From Metabacillus schmidteae (lineage in GTDB: Bacteria; Bacillota; Bacilli; Bacillales; Bacillaceae), in NCBI RefSeq assembly GCF_903166545.1, contig NZ_CAESCH010000001.1, positions 2,670,001 to 2,734,000 on the forward strand: 64,000 nucleotides of DNA. Direction: 5' to 3'. Below, piece by piece: positions 9,322-18,400 of the stretch. The translations under genes and the position numbers were made by a program. The notes under the pieces were generated by a model. It searched no databases. It was not told the origin of the DNA and saw only the letters and a list, made by a program, of their open reading frames with translations. Every line of letters begins with the position of its first letter. Position 1 is the stretch's first letter.

Positions 9322-9603
9322 ATGTGCCGCAACATTCGAACTCTATTTAATTTTAACCCACCAGCTACTGATGAAGAAATTCTTGCAGCATCCCTACAGT
9401 ACGTAAGAAAAATATCTGGCTATAATAAGCCCTCAAAGCTGAACGAGGAGGCATTTAATCGTGCTGTTAATGAGATTGCATTGGTGTCTATAGAACTATT
9501 GACCACACTGGAAACCAGTGCAGAACCACGAAATCGTGAAGTAGAAGCTGAGCGTGCTCGTGCTAGAAATGCAAAAAGGTTTGGAAACGAGATAGAGAAC
9601 TAA
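9322..9603 (+). CDS. DUF2277 family protein
   Basis: The 93-residue protein begins MCRNIRTLFNFNPPATDEEI and continues with KISGYNKPSKLNEEAFNRAV, which is the conserved body of DUF2277, a small cytosolic family of unknown function found widely in bacteria. The N-terminal MCRNI is a hallmark. The start has AAAAGGAG eight bases upstream. It is separated from its neighbours by more than 100 bp, so it is probably transcribed alone. Confidence 0.85.
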   Translation: MCRNIRTLFNFNPPATDEEILAASLQYVRKISGYNKPSKLNEEAFNRAVNEIALVSIELLTTLETSAEPRNREVEAERARARNAKRFGNEIEN

Positions 9604-9661
9604 TTATTAAAAGAGGCACAATTAATGATTTGATTTGTGCATCTTTTGGAGGAAAGGAGAA

Positions 9662-9754
9662 TGGCATAAAACGAAGTCAGATAAAGGGTTAACTGCTATT
9701 GTTATTGAAGGTGAAGATATTGATCCAGCTTCTTTTATGCCTGTTAAAAAATAA
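9662..9754 (+). pseudogene. Possible C-terminal gene remnant
   Basis: A 30-codon open stretch reads WHKTKSDKGLTAIVIEGEDI and so on to a TAA at 9752-9754. It looks like the end of a real protein but has no start codon, and upstream in the same frame there is only a short non-coding-looking lead. It may be the tail of a deleted gene. I cannot name the parent family. Confidence 0.3.
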
Positions 9755-9802
9755 AAAATTATTATTCCGCATTCCTCATAACTAATATTAGGAGTGATGA
9801 AT

Positions 9803-10228
9803 TTGAAAAAAATTTACGTCATTAGGCATTGTGAAGCCGAAGGTCAGCCGCCTGAAGCACCTCTTACAGAAAGAGGATGGAATCAAGCTTTGAATCTATC
9901 TAATAATTTTTCTCAAAAGAATATAGAACGTATTATTTCAAGTCCATTTAAACGTGCAATTGATACCATACAACCATTTGCAGAAGCTTATAATATAAAG
10001 GTTGAGACGAACGATAAATTAACTGAACGTGTTTTAAGTAGCAAAAATCTTTCCGATTGGCCTGAAAAGCTAAGTAATACATTCGATGATATGGAACTGA
10101 AATATGAAGGTGGAGAATCTAGTCAAGAAGCTATGGAGAGAATAGTTGAGGTTGTGGAAGAGGTATTTGAAAGTGAATATGACAATACAATTATTGTTAC
10201 ACATGGAAATTTAAAGGTTTCTATATAA
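9803..10228 (+). pseudogene. Histidine phosphatase (phosphoglycerate mutase-like), C-terminally truncated
   Basis: The product starts LKKIYVIRHCEAEGQ, with RHC in place of the usual RHG catalytic motif, and continues with LTERGWNQA, ISSPFKRAIDTI and VTHGNL. It stops seven residues after the His of THGN at about 141 residues. Related proteins run to about 190-200 residues, so the last ~45 residues are missing; the DNA after 10228 shows no continuation in another frame that I can follow. The TTG at 9803 has GGAG at eight bases and is preferred over GTG/ATG at 9794/9797, which overlap the ribosome site. Both catalytic His residues remain, yet the fold is incomplete, so function is doubtful. Confidence 0.6.
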
Positions 10229-10415
10229 AAAGATTTTTATTTTCATTTATTGAAAAATGTTTTCGGGAAAATTGTTGCTAAAGTAATAAGTGTTGTATAT
10301 GGTCAATTGCTCTAGAATGTTCGTTGAAAAAAATAGATAGAGATGGAGAAAAGAAATAACTCCATTAAATACAAACTTTATAATAAAGAAATGGATTTTA
10401 TTTTGAAAATTGATG

Positions 10416-10421
10416 TATAAT
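10416..10421 (+). promoter_or_regulatory. Likely -10 box for the argS T-box transcript
   Basis: TATAAT at 10416-10421 lies about 30 bases before the structured leader. No convincing -35 hexamer is seen at the right distance. Sequence 10229-10410 holds nothing else recognisable. Confidence 0.4.
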
Positions 10422-10449
10422 ATGCAATAACATTTTCATAAAGATAATT

Positions 10450-10677
10450 CTAAGAAGAGGAGAGTAGTAATCAAAATTTCGCCTTAGAGAGCCGGGGACG
10501 GTGGGAGCCTGGTACGAAAATGATTATGAAGCGCACCTCGGAGAAGGCTTATTGAACAATTTTGTAGATAAGTCCGGTCATGTACCGTTACAATTTTAAG
10601 CTGGCTATTTAAGCAAATAGAGTGGTACCGCGAGTTAAACCCTCGTCTCTAAAATATTTAGAGATGGGGGTTTTTTG
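10450..10677 (+). promoter_or_regulatory. T-box riboswitch leader controlling argS
   Basis: The conserved T-box core reads AGAGTGGTACCGCGAG at about 10620-10635. A terminator follows: CCTCGTCTCTAAA pairs with TTTAGAGATGGGGG (to about 10670), ending in a T-run at 10671-10676. A stem-I-like region begins near 10450. The sequence GAAGCGCACC near 10529-10538 is in the right position for a specifier loop and would offer the Arg codon CGC. Uncharged tRNA-Arg would pair there and at the T-box bulge, preventing termination. The type is certain; the exact specifier needs folding. Confidence 0.85.
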
Positions 10678-10705
10678 TATTTCAACAGGAAAAGGAGAAT
10701 ATATA

Positions 10706-12412
10706 ATGAAGTATAAACAAGTCATAATTTCTACAATCTATGACGTGTTAATGGAAATGGGTATTAGCACTATGTCTAAAGCAGAAGTCGAGAAAAAATT
10801 AGAAATTCCTCCTAAACAGGATATGGGTGATTATGCATTCCCATGCTTTATACTGGCAAAGGAGTTAAAGAAAGCGCCAGTTCAAATTGCACAAGAACTT
10901 AGTGTTCTCATAAAGAATGAGTATCTTGAACGAGTAGAAGTGGTTGGACCTTACGTGAATTTCTTTTTAGATAAACAAATAGCTGGATTGGAAATTGTTT
11001 CGGAAGTCCTTAATGAAAAAGACAACTTCGGAAAACTCTCGATTGGCAATAAGAAAAAAATTACAATCGATTTATCTTCTCCTAATATTGCAAAGCCCTT
11101 TTCGATGGGCCATTTGCGTTCAACTGTTATCGGAAATGCTTTAGCAAATATTGTGGAGAAATGTGGATACACTCCAATTAGAATTAATCATTTAGGTGAC
11201 TGGGGTACGCAATTTGGAAAGTTAATAACAGCATATAAAATGTGGGGAGTTGAAGAAAAAGTAAAGAGGGAACCGATTAAGGAGTTACTTACACTATATA
11301 TTCGGTTTCACGAAGAAGCTGAGCAGACTCCAGTACTTGAAGATACGGGTCGTTCCTGGTTTAAAAGATTAGAAGACGGGGATAAAGAAGCACTATCGCT
11401 TTGGAAATGGTTTAGAGAGGAATCATTAAAAGAATTTGAACGAATCTATCAGCTTATGGGCATTGAGTTTGATTCATTTAATGGTGAGGCATTTTACAAT
11501 GACAAGATGGATGTTGTTGTAAATGAGCTAGAAACGAAAAAATTACTAACAGAATCAGATGGAGCAATGGTTGTTTCATTAGAAGAATATGACCATCCAC
11601 CTTGCTTGATCAAAAAATCAGATGGTGCTACTTTGTACGCAACAAGAGATTTGGCTGCAGCTCTGTATAGAAAAAGAGAGTATGATTTCGCTAAAGCGTT
11701 ATATGTTGTAGGTGGAGAACAGTCTCTACACTTTAAACAAGTTTTTCACGTTCTGAACAAGATGGGGTATGAGTGGTCTAAGGAAATGCACCATATACCA
11801 TTTGGCATGATGTTAAAAGACGGAAAAAAGATGTCAACTCGTAAAGGAAAGGTTGTGCTCTTAGAGGAAGTACTTCAAGAAGCCATCCAACTTGCAGCTC
11901 AAAATATTGATACCCGTAATCCAAATCTTGCTCATAAAGAGGAAGTAGCAAAAATGGTCGGAGTCGGTGCGGTTATTTTTCATGACCTTAAAAATTATCG
12001 TTTAAATGATGTAGAATTCTCGTTGGAAGCTATGCTTACTTTTGAAGGTGAAACTGGACCATACGTACAATATACGCATGCACGTGCATGTTCTATCCTG
12101 AGAAAAGCTAACGTTATAGAACATGAACCCGTTTCTTTAGAGGCATTTAAAGATGAAAAGGCCTGGACTGTTTTATCTTTGTTAATGAAATTTGAAGAAG
12201 TCATTAAACAAGCATATCATCAGTTTGATCCTTCTCAAATCGCCAAATACACAATTGACCTTGCTCAAGCCTTTAATAAATATTATGGTGTTGTCCGAAT
12301 TTTAGATGAGGACGAACAAAAACAGGCAAGATTACAACTAGTAAAATCAGTAACGATCGTACTAAAAGAAGGATTACGTTTGTTGGGAGTTAAGGCACCT
12401 GAGCAAATGTAG
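10706..12412 (+). CDS. argS: Arginyl-tRNA synthetase
   Basis: A class I aminoacyl-tRNA synthetase that charges tRNA-Arg in the cytosol. The product is 568 residues, normal for ArgS. The HIGH-type motif appears as SMGHLRSTVIG near residue 134, the KMSKS-type motif as KMSTRKGK near 374, and the C-terminal DALR anticodon-binding domain is present. The frame is open from 10622, but that part lies in the T-box terminator. The ATG at 10706 follows AAAAGGAGAA after the terminator and is the true start. Regulation by arginine starvation is shown by the upstream T-box. Some Bacillus species carry two argS genes; whether this is the only copy cannot be told here. Confidence 0.95.
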   Translation: MKYKQVIISTIYDVLMEMGISTMSKAEVEKKLEIPPKQDMGDYAFPCFILAKELKKAPVQIAQELSVLIKNEYLERVEVVGPYVNFFLDKQIAGLEIVSEVLNEKDNFGKLSIGNKKKITIDLSSPNIAKPFSMGHLRSTVIGNALANIVEKCGYTPIRINHLGDWGTQFGKLITAYKMWGVEEKVKREPIKELLTLYIRFHEEAEQTPVLEDTGRSWFKRLEDGDKEALSLWKWFREESLKEFERIYQLMGIEFDSFNGEAFYNDKMDVVVNELETKKLLTESDGAMVVSLEEYDHPPCLIKKSDGATLYATRDLAAALYRKREYDFAKALYVVGGEQSLHFKQVFHVLNKMGYEWSKEMHHIPFGMMLKDGKKMSTRKGKVVLLEEVLQEAIQLAAQNIDTRNPNLAHKEEVAKMVGVGAVIFHDLKNYRLNDVEFSLEAMLTFEGETGPYVQYTHARACSILRKANVIEHEPVSLEAFKDEKAWTVLSLLMKFEEVIKQAYHQFDPSQIAKYTIDLAQAFNKYYGVVRILDEDEQKQARLQLVKSVTIVLKEGLRLLGVKAPEQM

Positions 12413-12588
12413 AAATTAAATCTTGTTTCATTTCAATGTGGCATATTTGAATATGAAATGTGCCTCTTTTTTATGCTCATGATAAAGGAGTTCAATATAA
12501 GGTAGCAGAATAATATAAAATGATGTTACGATTTTTACTCTAGTTACTGACTTGAGAAACAGTCTGTTAATAAACAAAGGGGAAAAAA

Positions 12589-13140
12589 ATGAAAAAACGA
12601 TTTCTATTGATGCTGCTGCTTCTAATTGTGTTTTCCATTCAAGCAGCATGCAGCACTGAAAATGAAAACCAAAAAACGCAAAAACCAGTTAAAGATAAAA
12701 TTATCACACAAAATCACGAAATTAACAAAACCCTACCAAATTTTAATAAGATGGAGAAACCTTCAATTAAAAAAATCAACAATGATAAGATGTTGGAAGC
12801 GCTGGAATTTGATAATAGTTATTCAGAAGTATGCTGGAATAATTGTGCCACCAATAATATTTATAACTATCCTGATATTCATTCCGGAAGTGTTGAACCA
12901 GGAAATAAGATCGTGATTGATTGGGGTAAGATGGAACCAAAACCAATTGAAGTAAATTTAATGATGATAGACCCTATTAATGGAAAAGAATTGAGTAAAG
13001 AAAGTAAGGATACTACTAATACGCCATTAGAAATAGAAATTGATGAAAGTTATTTAGGGTCACAATTTGCTGTGGAATTTTTATGGAAAGACAAAGAGGT
13101 CATTCAAGGAAGAAGTATGTTGAATTTCAGACTGGAGTAA
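12589..13140 (+). CDS. Predicted lipoprotein, unknown function
   Basis: The 183-residue product has a lysine-rich start, a hydrophobic stretch and a lipobox ending at Cys21 (SIQAAC), so it is exported and anchored to the outer face of the membrane. The mature part is Lys/Asn-rich, then has EVCWNNCATNN and a C-terminal half that looks like a beta-sandwich (IVIDWGKMEPKPIEVNLMMIDP). The start follows AAGGGGAAA. I recognise no family. It stands alone between argS and an AlkD-like gene. Confidence 0.7.
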   Translation: MKKRFLLMLLLLIVFSIQAACSTENENQKTQKPVKDKIITQNHEINKTLPNFNKMEKPSIKKINNDKMLEALEFDNSYSEVCWNNCATNNIYNYPDIHSGSVEPGNKIVIDWGKMEPKPIEVNLMMIDPINGKELSKESKDTTNTPLEIEIDESYLGSQFAVEFLWKDKEVIQGRSMLNFRLE

Positions 13141-13265
13141 CTTATTTATAATAAGGTATATACCTATCTTAAATAAATGTTACCATCAAGTTAATGCTTT
13201 CAATTAAAAAATATTTAATAGTTTTCATTTAAGATTGTATGAAAATAGAAAGGAAGTGCCAACCA

Positions 13266-13973
13266 ATGGATATTGAAACAGTTATGCAAGAGCTGGAATC
13301 GCTAGGCAAGGAAAGAACGAAAAAAACGTATATAAGAAATGGCGCACAAGAGCCTGTATTTGGTGTGGCTACGGGTGCAATGAAGCCACTTGCAAAGAAA
13401 ATCGGAAAGAACCAACCATTAGCAGAACAACTTTACGCCACTGGCAACTATGATGCCATGTATTTTGCAGGTATCATTGCGGAGCCAGCGAAAATGACTG
13501 AGGAAGATTTCGAGCGTTGGATAGATTCGGCGTATTTTTATATGATATCTGATTATGTTGTGGCAGTGACTTTGGCTGAAACTGATATTGCACAAGCTGT
13601 TAGTGATAAATGGATAGCGAGCGGTGAAGAACTTAAAATGTCAGCAGGTTGGAGCTGTTATTGCTGGCTCTTGGGTAATCGCCCTGACTCCGAATTTAAT
13701 GAAGACAAGCTTGCTAAGATGCTTGATCAGGTGGAAAAAACGATTTGCGATTCTCCTGATCGTACAAAATCTGCCATGAATAGCTTTATCTATACTGTTG
13801 GAATTTCATATTTGCCGTTACATCAAAAGGCAGTGGAAACTGCTAAAGCAATAGGCCAAGTTGAAATTGGACGTGACAAGAAGAATAGTAGCATACTTCG
13901 TGCTTCCGAAACAATTCAAAAGGAAATAGATCGAGGGAAAATTGGTTTTAAACGCAAGTATGTTAGGTGTTAG
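13266..13973 (+). CDS. AlkD-like DNA alkylation repair protein
   Basis: A 235-residue, mainly helical protein of the HEAT-like DNA glycosylase superfamily (DNA alkylation repair, AlkD/AlkC). Typical segments are PVFGVATGAMKPLAKKIGKN, YDAMYFAGIIAEP, and late DRTKSAMNSFIYTVGISYLP. In the family it removes positively charged alkylated bases such as N7-methylguanine. This subgroup is often only annotated as alkylation repair protein, and its activity is untested. The frame opens at 13239, but the ATG at 13266 with GGAAG upstream matches the family N-terminus better. Followed by a strong terminator. Confidence 0.75.
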   Translation: MDIETVMQELESLGKERTKKTYIRNGAQEPVFGVATGAMKPLAKKIGKNQPLAEQLYATGNYDAMYFAGIIAEPAKMTEEDFERWIDSAYFYMISDYVVAVTLAETDIAQAVSDKWIASGEELKMSAGWSCYCWLLGNRPDSEFNEDKLAKMLDQVEKTICDSPDRTKSAMNSFIYTVGISYLPLHQKAVETAKAIGQVEIGRDKKNSSILRASETIQKEIDRGKIGFKRKYVRC

Positions 13974-14030
13974 TATTATTATTCTCTCTCTTTAAATAAA
14001 ACTTCTAAAAAAATATATAATTTTAACAAG

Positions 14031-14066
14031 TAAGCGTCTCTTTCGAACAAAGAAAGACGCTTTTCT
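14031..14066 (+). terminator. Terminator after the AlkD-like gene
   Basis: AAGCGTCT and AGACGCTT pair around a loop that itself contains CTTT/AAAG, followed by TTCTCTG. No clear sigma-G type promoter with proper spacing was found in 14067-14175. Confidence 0.7.
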
Positions 14067-14175
14067 CTGTTTAAAGGATGATCTGATTGTTTAAAGCGCA
14101 ATTTTTGATAAATTTTCTTTCGATGACAAATAATACTACATAAGACGAAGTTTCAAAGGTGGTTGATGTATTTAC

Positions 14176-15780
14176 GTGTTTAAAAAATTTCGTTTCCATC
14201 GAAAGAAAAAACAACTAAAGGTTACAGCACCCGATACCGAGCCGGGTGCGAAAGGTAAGGATGAAAAGTTTGAGTTAAATGTTGAGAACAATATCAATCG
14301 GTTAAGAATGCTATTCGATGTTAATGATGATGTTGTATTCAGAGAGTTTGTAGCTTTTATTGATAAACCTGTAAAGGTCTTTATTTGTTACTTTTCTACT
14401 ATAGCAAATAGTGAATATATAAATGAGTTTGTTGTTAAACCCTTACAAGAACGGAACTTTATCAATAATCAGGTGATTTTACCGCAAGATAACATTCTTG
14501 AAATGGTAAAAAATAATGTCTTAGATGTTGGGAGTCTTTCGGAAAATACAACATTACAGTCTGTAGCTGATCAAATATTATCAGGTAAGGCTGCTTTATT
14601 TATAGATGGTTCAGATACTGCCCTTATCATTGAAGCGCAAGGGTATGCAAAGAGAAATGTCACTGAACCTGATACAGAGTCAGTGGTAAGAGGTCCTAGA
14701 GAAGGTTTTACTGAAGATATTGAAGTGAATACAGGGTTAATTCGTAGAAAAATTGTTAATTCGAAACTTATATTTGAAAAGTTTACAATTGGTAAACAAA
14801 CTCATACGAAAATACGAATTGCATATATTGAGGGAATAGCAAATAGAAAAGTTGTCCAAGAAGTAAAAACGAGATTGCAGGATATTGATATAGATTCTAT
14901 TTTAGAGTCTGGATATATTGAACAATTGATTGAGGACCATCCTACTTCTATTTTTCCTACCGTAGGTAATAGTGAAAAACCTGATATTATCGCTGCTAGG
15001 TTATTAGAAGGGAAAGTAGCTATTTTATGTGACGGTACCCCATTTGTTTTATCTGTTCCTTACATGTTTATTGAAAATTTTCAAATTAGTGAAGATTATT
15101 ATTCGCGGCCATATTTTGCATCTGCGATTCGGTTATTAAGGTTGCTTTCATTGTTTTTGACCGTTACAATACCGGCATTTTATGTTGCGCTTACAAGCTA
15201 TCATCATGCAATGATTCCAACTGTTTTGTTAACATCTATGGCTGCGGCAGAAGAAACAGTTCCATTTCCCGTTCTAATTGAAACATTATTAATTGGTATA
15301 GCATTTGAAATTCTTAGAGAAGCAGGGGTTCGTTTACCAAGACCAGTCGGTTCGGCCATCTCGATAGTTGGTGCATTAATCATTGGGGAAGGAGCTGTAC
15401 AAGCTGGACTTGTTAGTGCACCCATGGTAATTGCCATGGCTTTAACTGGTATTTCCAGTTTTATAGTACCCGCAATAAATGATGCTGTTGTATTATCGAG
15501 GTTATTTTTTGTTTTACTTGCAGGGGTTCTTGGTTTATACGGAGTATTAATCGGGTTTTTAATTATCCTGGCACATATGTGTTCATTACGTTCATTTGGT
15601 ACACCATATTTAGCGCCACATGCCCCAATTATCTTAAGGGAATGGAAAGATACCTTGATAAGAGCCCCACTTTGGAAAATGAATCAAAGACCACAATCAA
15701 TAACATGGGAGCATGAAACAAAACGCCAAGGTAGTCATCAAAAGCCACAACCTCCCGATAATGGAAGTGAAGAAAGTTGA
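14176..15780 (+). CDS. Spore germination protein, GerA-type receptor A subunit
   Basis: A 534-residue subunit of a germinant receptor in the spore inner membrane. The soluble N-terminal region (about 1-300) carries the GerA signature elements (FICYFSTIANSEYINEFVV, LIDGSDTALIIEAQGY, and REGFTEDIEVNTGLIRRKI). Four to five membrane segments then follow, including TVTIPAFYVALTSYHHAMIPT and IGEGAVQAGLVSAPMVI. The GTG start gives VFKKFRFHRKKKQ; AAAGGTGG lies 13 bases upstream, a little far. The gene overlaps the C-subunit gene by four bases, so they are co-transcribed. Which nutrient it senses cannot be read from sequence. Confidence 0.92.
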   Translation: MFKKFRFHRKKKQLKVTAPDTEPGAKGKDEKFELNVENNINRLRMLFDVNDDVVFREFVAFIDKPVKVFICYFSTIANSEYINEFVVKPLQERNFINNQVILPQDNILEMVKNNVLDVGSLSENTTLQSVADQILSGKAALFIDGSDTALIIEAQGYAKRNVTEPDTESVVRGPREGFTEDIEVNTGLIRRKIVNSKLIFEKFTIGKQTHTKIRIAYIEGIANRKVVQEVKTRLQDIDIDSILESGYIEQLIEDHPTSIFPTVGNSEKPDIIAARLLEGKVAILCDGTPFVLSVPYMFIENFQISEDYYSRPYFASAIRLLRLLSLFLTVTIPAFYVALTSYHHAMIPTVLLTSMAAAEETVPFPVLIETLLIGIAFEILREAGVRLPRPVGSAISIVGALIIGEGAVQAGLVSAPMVIAMALTGISSFIVPAINDAVVLSRLFFVLLAGVLGLYGVLIGFLIILAHMCSLRSFGTPYLAPHAPIILREWKDTLIRAPLWKMNQRPQSITWEHETKRQGSHQKPQPPDNGSEES

Positions 15781-16964
15781 AACGTGTTATTGTTGTTTTT
15801 TTCAGTTTGTGTTTACTATCTGGCTGTTGGGATCGAAGAGAATTGAAAGAGCTAGGAATTGTTAGTGCAATGGGAATTGATAGAAATCCTGATACCGGAG
15901 AAATCCTCTTTACATCTCAAGTTGTGAACCCTTCCGTATTAAAGCCGGAAGGAGGATCAGGATCTCCTGTTAAAATAATCACGTCGACTGGTGATACCGT
16001 TTATAAAGCGATAAGAAATGTTAATCAAGAGTTTGATCGTAATAATTTTTACGCTCATAATAAGGTCATCGTTATTGGCGAACAGTTAGCAAAAGAAGGA
16101 ATCCTCCCTATTCTTGATGCCATTACAAGAGGAAAGGAATCACGAGGATATGTATGGATTTGTATTGCAAAAGGTATGCAAGCGAGTACTATTCTAAATC
16201 AAAACCAGCAAGGGATTGAACAAGTACCTGCAAACTATTTAGAGAGCCTACATGAAAATCAAAAGTTAAATTTTGATGTGACAGTCATACAATTGAATGA
16301 TTTCTATAAAAAGTCATTATCATTAGGTACTAATCCAGTTATTGGGGTTTTAGAAATGTCTGAAAATCCATCATCAAATGGAAGTAAAACTGAGACAGTA
16401 CAACAAGTGAAACTAACAGGAGGTGCTGTCGTAAAAGGTGACAAATTAGTTGGATATTTAAATGAAAAAGAAGCACGTGGATATAATTGGATAATAGGTG
16501 AAGTAAACAGTGGTATTCTTACCCTTCCTTCGAAATTGGAGGAAAACAAACTCGTTTCTGTTGAAATTAGAAAAACGAAATCAAAGATTAAGCCTGATAT
16601 AAAAGGTGGTAAGATCTCATTTGCTATTGAAATTAAAACATCTGCCATTCTTGTGGAACAGCAAGGTGCTGGAACATTTAAAACTAGAAAAGAACAGTAT
16701 GATTATTTGAATCACATAGAAAAGGGACTTGAAAAACTCATTGAGGAAGAAGTGTTGAATGTTGTTGAAAAAGCACAACAAGATTATCAGACAGATATTT
16801 TTGGATTTGGAACTCACTTGAATAAAAAAGATCCAAAGATATGGAAGGATGTAAAAGACCAATGGTTGGAAGACCAGTTTCAGAACGCAACTGTTAATGT
16901 TAAAGTTCAAGCAGATATCGGAGCACGCGAACTTTTAAAAGAGCCATTGAAATCCAAAGATTAA
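15777..16964 (+). CDS. Spore germination lipoprotein, Ger(x)C family
   Basis: A 395-residue C subunit of the germinant receptor. Translation starts at a TTG inside the overlap with the A-subunit gene. The N-terminus is a lipoprotein signal with lipobox LLSGC and lipidated Cys17, followed by WDRRELKELGIVSAMGIDR, typical of the family. The family domain fold spans the rest. Its stop codon overlaps by two bases the stop codon of a small gene on the other strand, so the A-C and B-D gene pairs meet tail to tail. Confidence 0.92.
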   Translation: MKRVIVVFFSLCLLSGCWDRRELKELGIVSAMGIDRNPDTGEILFTSQVVNPSVLKPEGGSGSPVKIITSTGDTVYKAIRNVNQEFDRNNFYAHNKVIVIGEQLAKEGILPILDAITRGKESRGYVWICIAKGMQASTILNQNQQGIEQVPANYLESLHENQKLNFDVTVIQLNDFYKKSLSLGTNPVIGVLEMSENPSSNGSKTETVQQVKLTGGAVVKGDKLVGYLNEKEARGYNWIIGEVNSGILTLPSKLEENKLVSVEIRKTKSKIKPDIKGGKISFAIEIKTSAILVEQQGAGTFKTRKEQYDYLNHIEKGLEKLIEEEVLNVVEKAQQDYQTDIFGFGTHLNKKDPKIWKDVKDQWLEDQFQNATVNVKVQADIGARELLKEPLKSKD

Positions 16965-17113
16965 GGTGAAGATTTATTAAAAAGACGTCTTAAGAAGTAA
17001 ATAAAGAAATAATACACGTTAAGTATTAGGAGGATTGCCATGTAAAGCGATCCTCCAATTATTAAGACGCTTGGTACGACACCGGCTTCATATAATGATT
17101 GTAAAGTCAGCAT
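16961..17113 (-). CDS. Small membrane protein, candidate D subunit of the germinant receptor
   Basis: A 50-codon gene starts MLTLQSLYEAGVVPSVLIIG and has two closely spaced hydrophobic stretches (VVPSVLIIGG and YMAILLILNVYYFFIYFL) before a basic end (LRRLFNKSSP). It begins six bases after the stop of the B-subunit gene, with AAAGGTGA overlapping that stop as ribosome site. Some GerA-type operons of Bacillus species are known to carry short two-helix D genes that modulate receptor activity; position and size here suggest the same. The identity is inferred from context, not from a sequence motif. Confidence 0.7.
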   Translation of the reverse strand: MLTLQSLYEAGVVPSVLIIGGSLYMAILLILNVYYFFIYFLRRLFNKSSP

Positions 17114-17119
17114 AAGAAT

Positions 17120-18244
17120 TCACCTTTTCAATTTTTGATTATTTGTTTTAGATTTTAGCCAAGTCAGCATCAAAATGAGAATTGGCAATGAACCGAAAAT
17201 GCCGTGCAAATAATTTGTATTAAATTCGAAGCCGATCCACCGGTGAAAGGAAATATTTTCAAAGTAAGTGACTGAATAAACAATAAGACCTAACCCCATT
17301 ATAATGGTCAACCACTTCTTATTAGTCCACTTAAATAACGTTGAGACTGCCAATACTGAAGCGTAAAAGTTAAGGACAGTTTTGTAAAAGCCTCCAATAA
17401 AGATGACAATAACCCCAATAATATCTAGATTTGTAACGATGTCAGCAATATTAATATCAAATAGGACGCGTAACAATGGAATCTCAGCTTTTGCAGCTAA
17501 TTCGGGACCCAACATTGTAATAATCATCAAATTTGTCAGAATTAAAATGACACCTGTTATACAAATAACAAGTAATGCAATTTTACGAATTGATTCCTTT
17601 TTATTGATCATATGCCAATATAATAGAAATACAACGCTTTCTCCAAATGGAAAATTAACTACCGGTAAGACTTCTTTTAATACAGGTTTTATCCCATTCT
17701 CTAAAACAGGAAGTATTTCTTGAAGATCAAGTGCTCCAGAAATACTCGCTAAAAAATAGGTTGTGAACAAAAAGATGATAAGAACTGGCATTAAGATCTC
17801 ACCTGTTCTTGCTATTACCTCAAATCCCAAAGTAATCATATAGATAGAAGTAAACATAAAAACACCTAATATCACTAGTTGTGGTGTATTCACAAGAAAA
17901 GTCGTCCGAATAATTTCGCCAAATTCATAGAAATTAAAACTTGCACTTGAAAAAAAGTACAAAGCATAAAGGAGAATAAGGGGAACAGATAGCCATTTTC
18001 CTAATAAAATTTGTAAAATTTCTACTAGGTTTTTATCTGGATATTGCTTTTGAAGCTCTGTAAAAATCCATACTAATCCTAAGCTAATCATTGTTGCAAT
18101 TAATATCACAATCCAAGCATCTTGCTTTGCTCCAATACCTAATGCAAACAAAGTTGTACTCCCAACTTCGTATAATAACATTAAAGAAAATAATTGACTT
18201 TTTGTGATTTTTTCCATACTTTTCAACCTTTTATCTTCCAACAT
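17120..18244 (-). CDS. Spore germination protein, GerB-type permease subunit
   Basis: A 374-residue protein with about ten membrane segments, of the APC-superfamily endospore germination permease family (GerAB/GerKB). It has the typical start LKSMEKITKSQLFSLMLLYEVGSTTLFALG. In the known GerAB the B subunit binds the germinant. Unlike usual gerA-B-C operons, it is on the opposite strand, convergent with the A and C genes. The first ATG may be the one at the MEKITKSQ position; the annotated frame starts a few codons earlier. It is translationally close to the small D-like gene. Confidence 0.9.
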   Translation of the reverse strand: MLEDKRLKSMEKITKSQLFSLMLLYEVGSTTLFALGIGAKQDAWIVILIATMISLGLVWIFTELQKQYPDKNLVEILQILLGKWLSVPLILLYALYFFSSASFNFYEFGEIIRTTFLVNTPQLVILGVFMFTSIYMITLGFEVIARTGEILMPVLIIFLFTTYFLASISGALDLQEILPVLENGIKPVLKEVLPVVNFPFGESVVFLLYWHMINKKESIRKIALLVICITGVILILTNLMIITMLGPELAAKAEIPLLRVLFDINIADIVTNLDIIGVIVIFIGGFYKTVLNFYASVLAVSTLFKWTNKKWLTIIMGLGLIVYSVTYFENISFHRWIGFEFNTNYLHGIFGSLPILILMLTWLKSKTNNQKLKR

Positions 18245-18400
18245 TCAACTTTTAACTAGTATAGCCAAAAAATGATCATTTAAATATTGAGCACCTCTAG
18301 TATTTTAGTGATTTTTTGTATGAGGCAATGTGATTTTTAAGATAGTAGGAACGAATCTCCTCCCTAGATTAGGACAATCTAAAAATAGGAGGGATATGTG

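Noticed and set aside
14100..14140. Sigma-G type promoter before the germination A-subunit gene (TGATAA and AATACTA)
   Set aside because: The spacing is about 20 bases, longer than the 17-18 expected; not strong enough to list.
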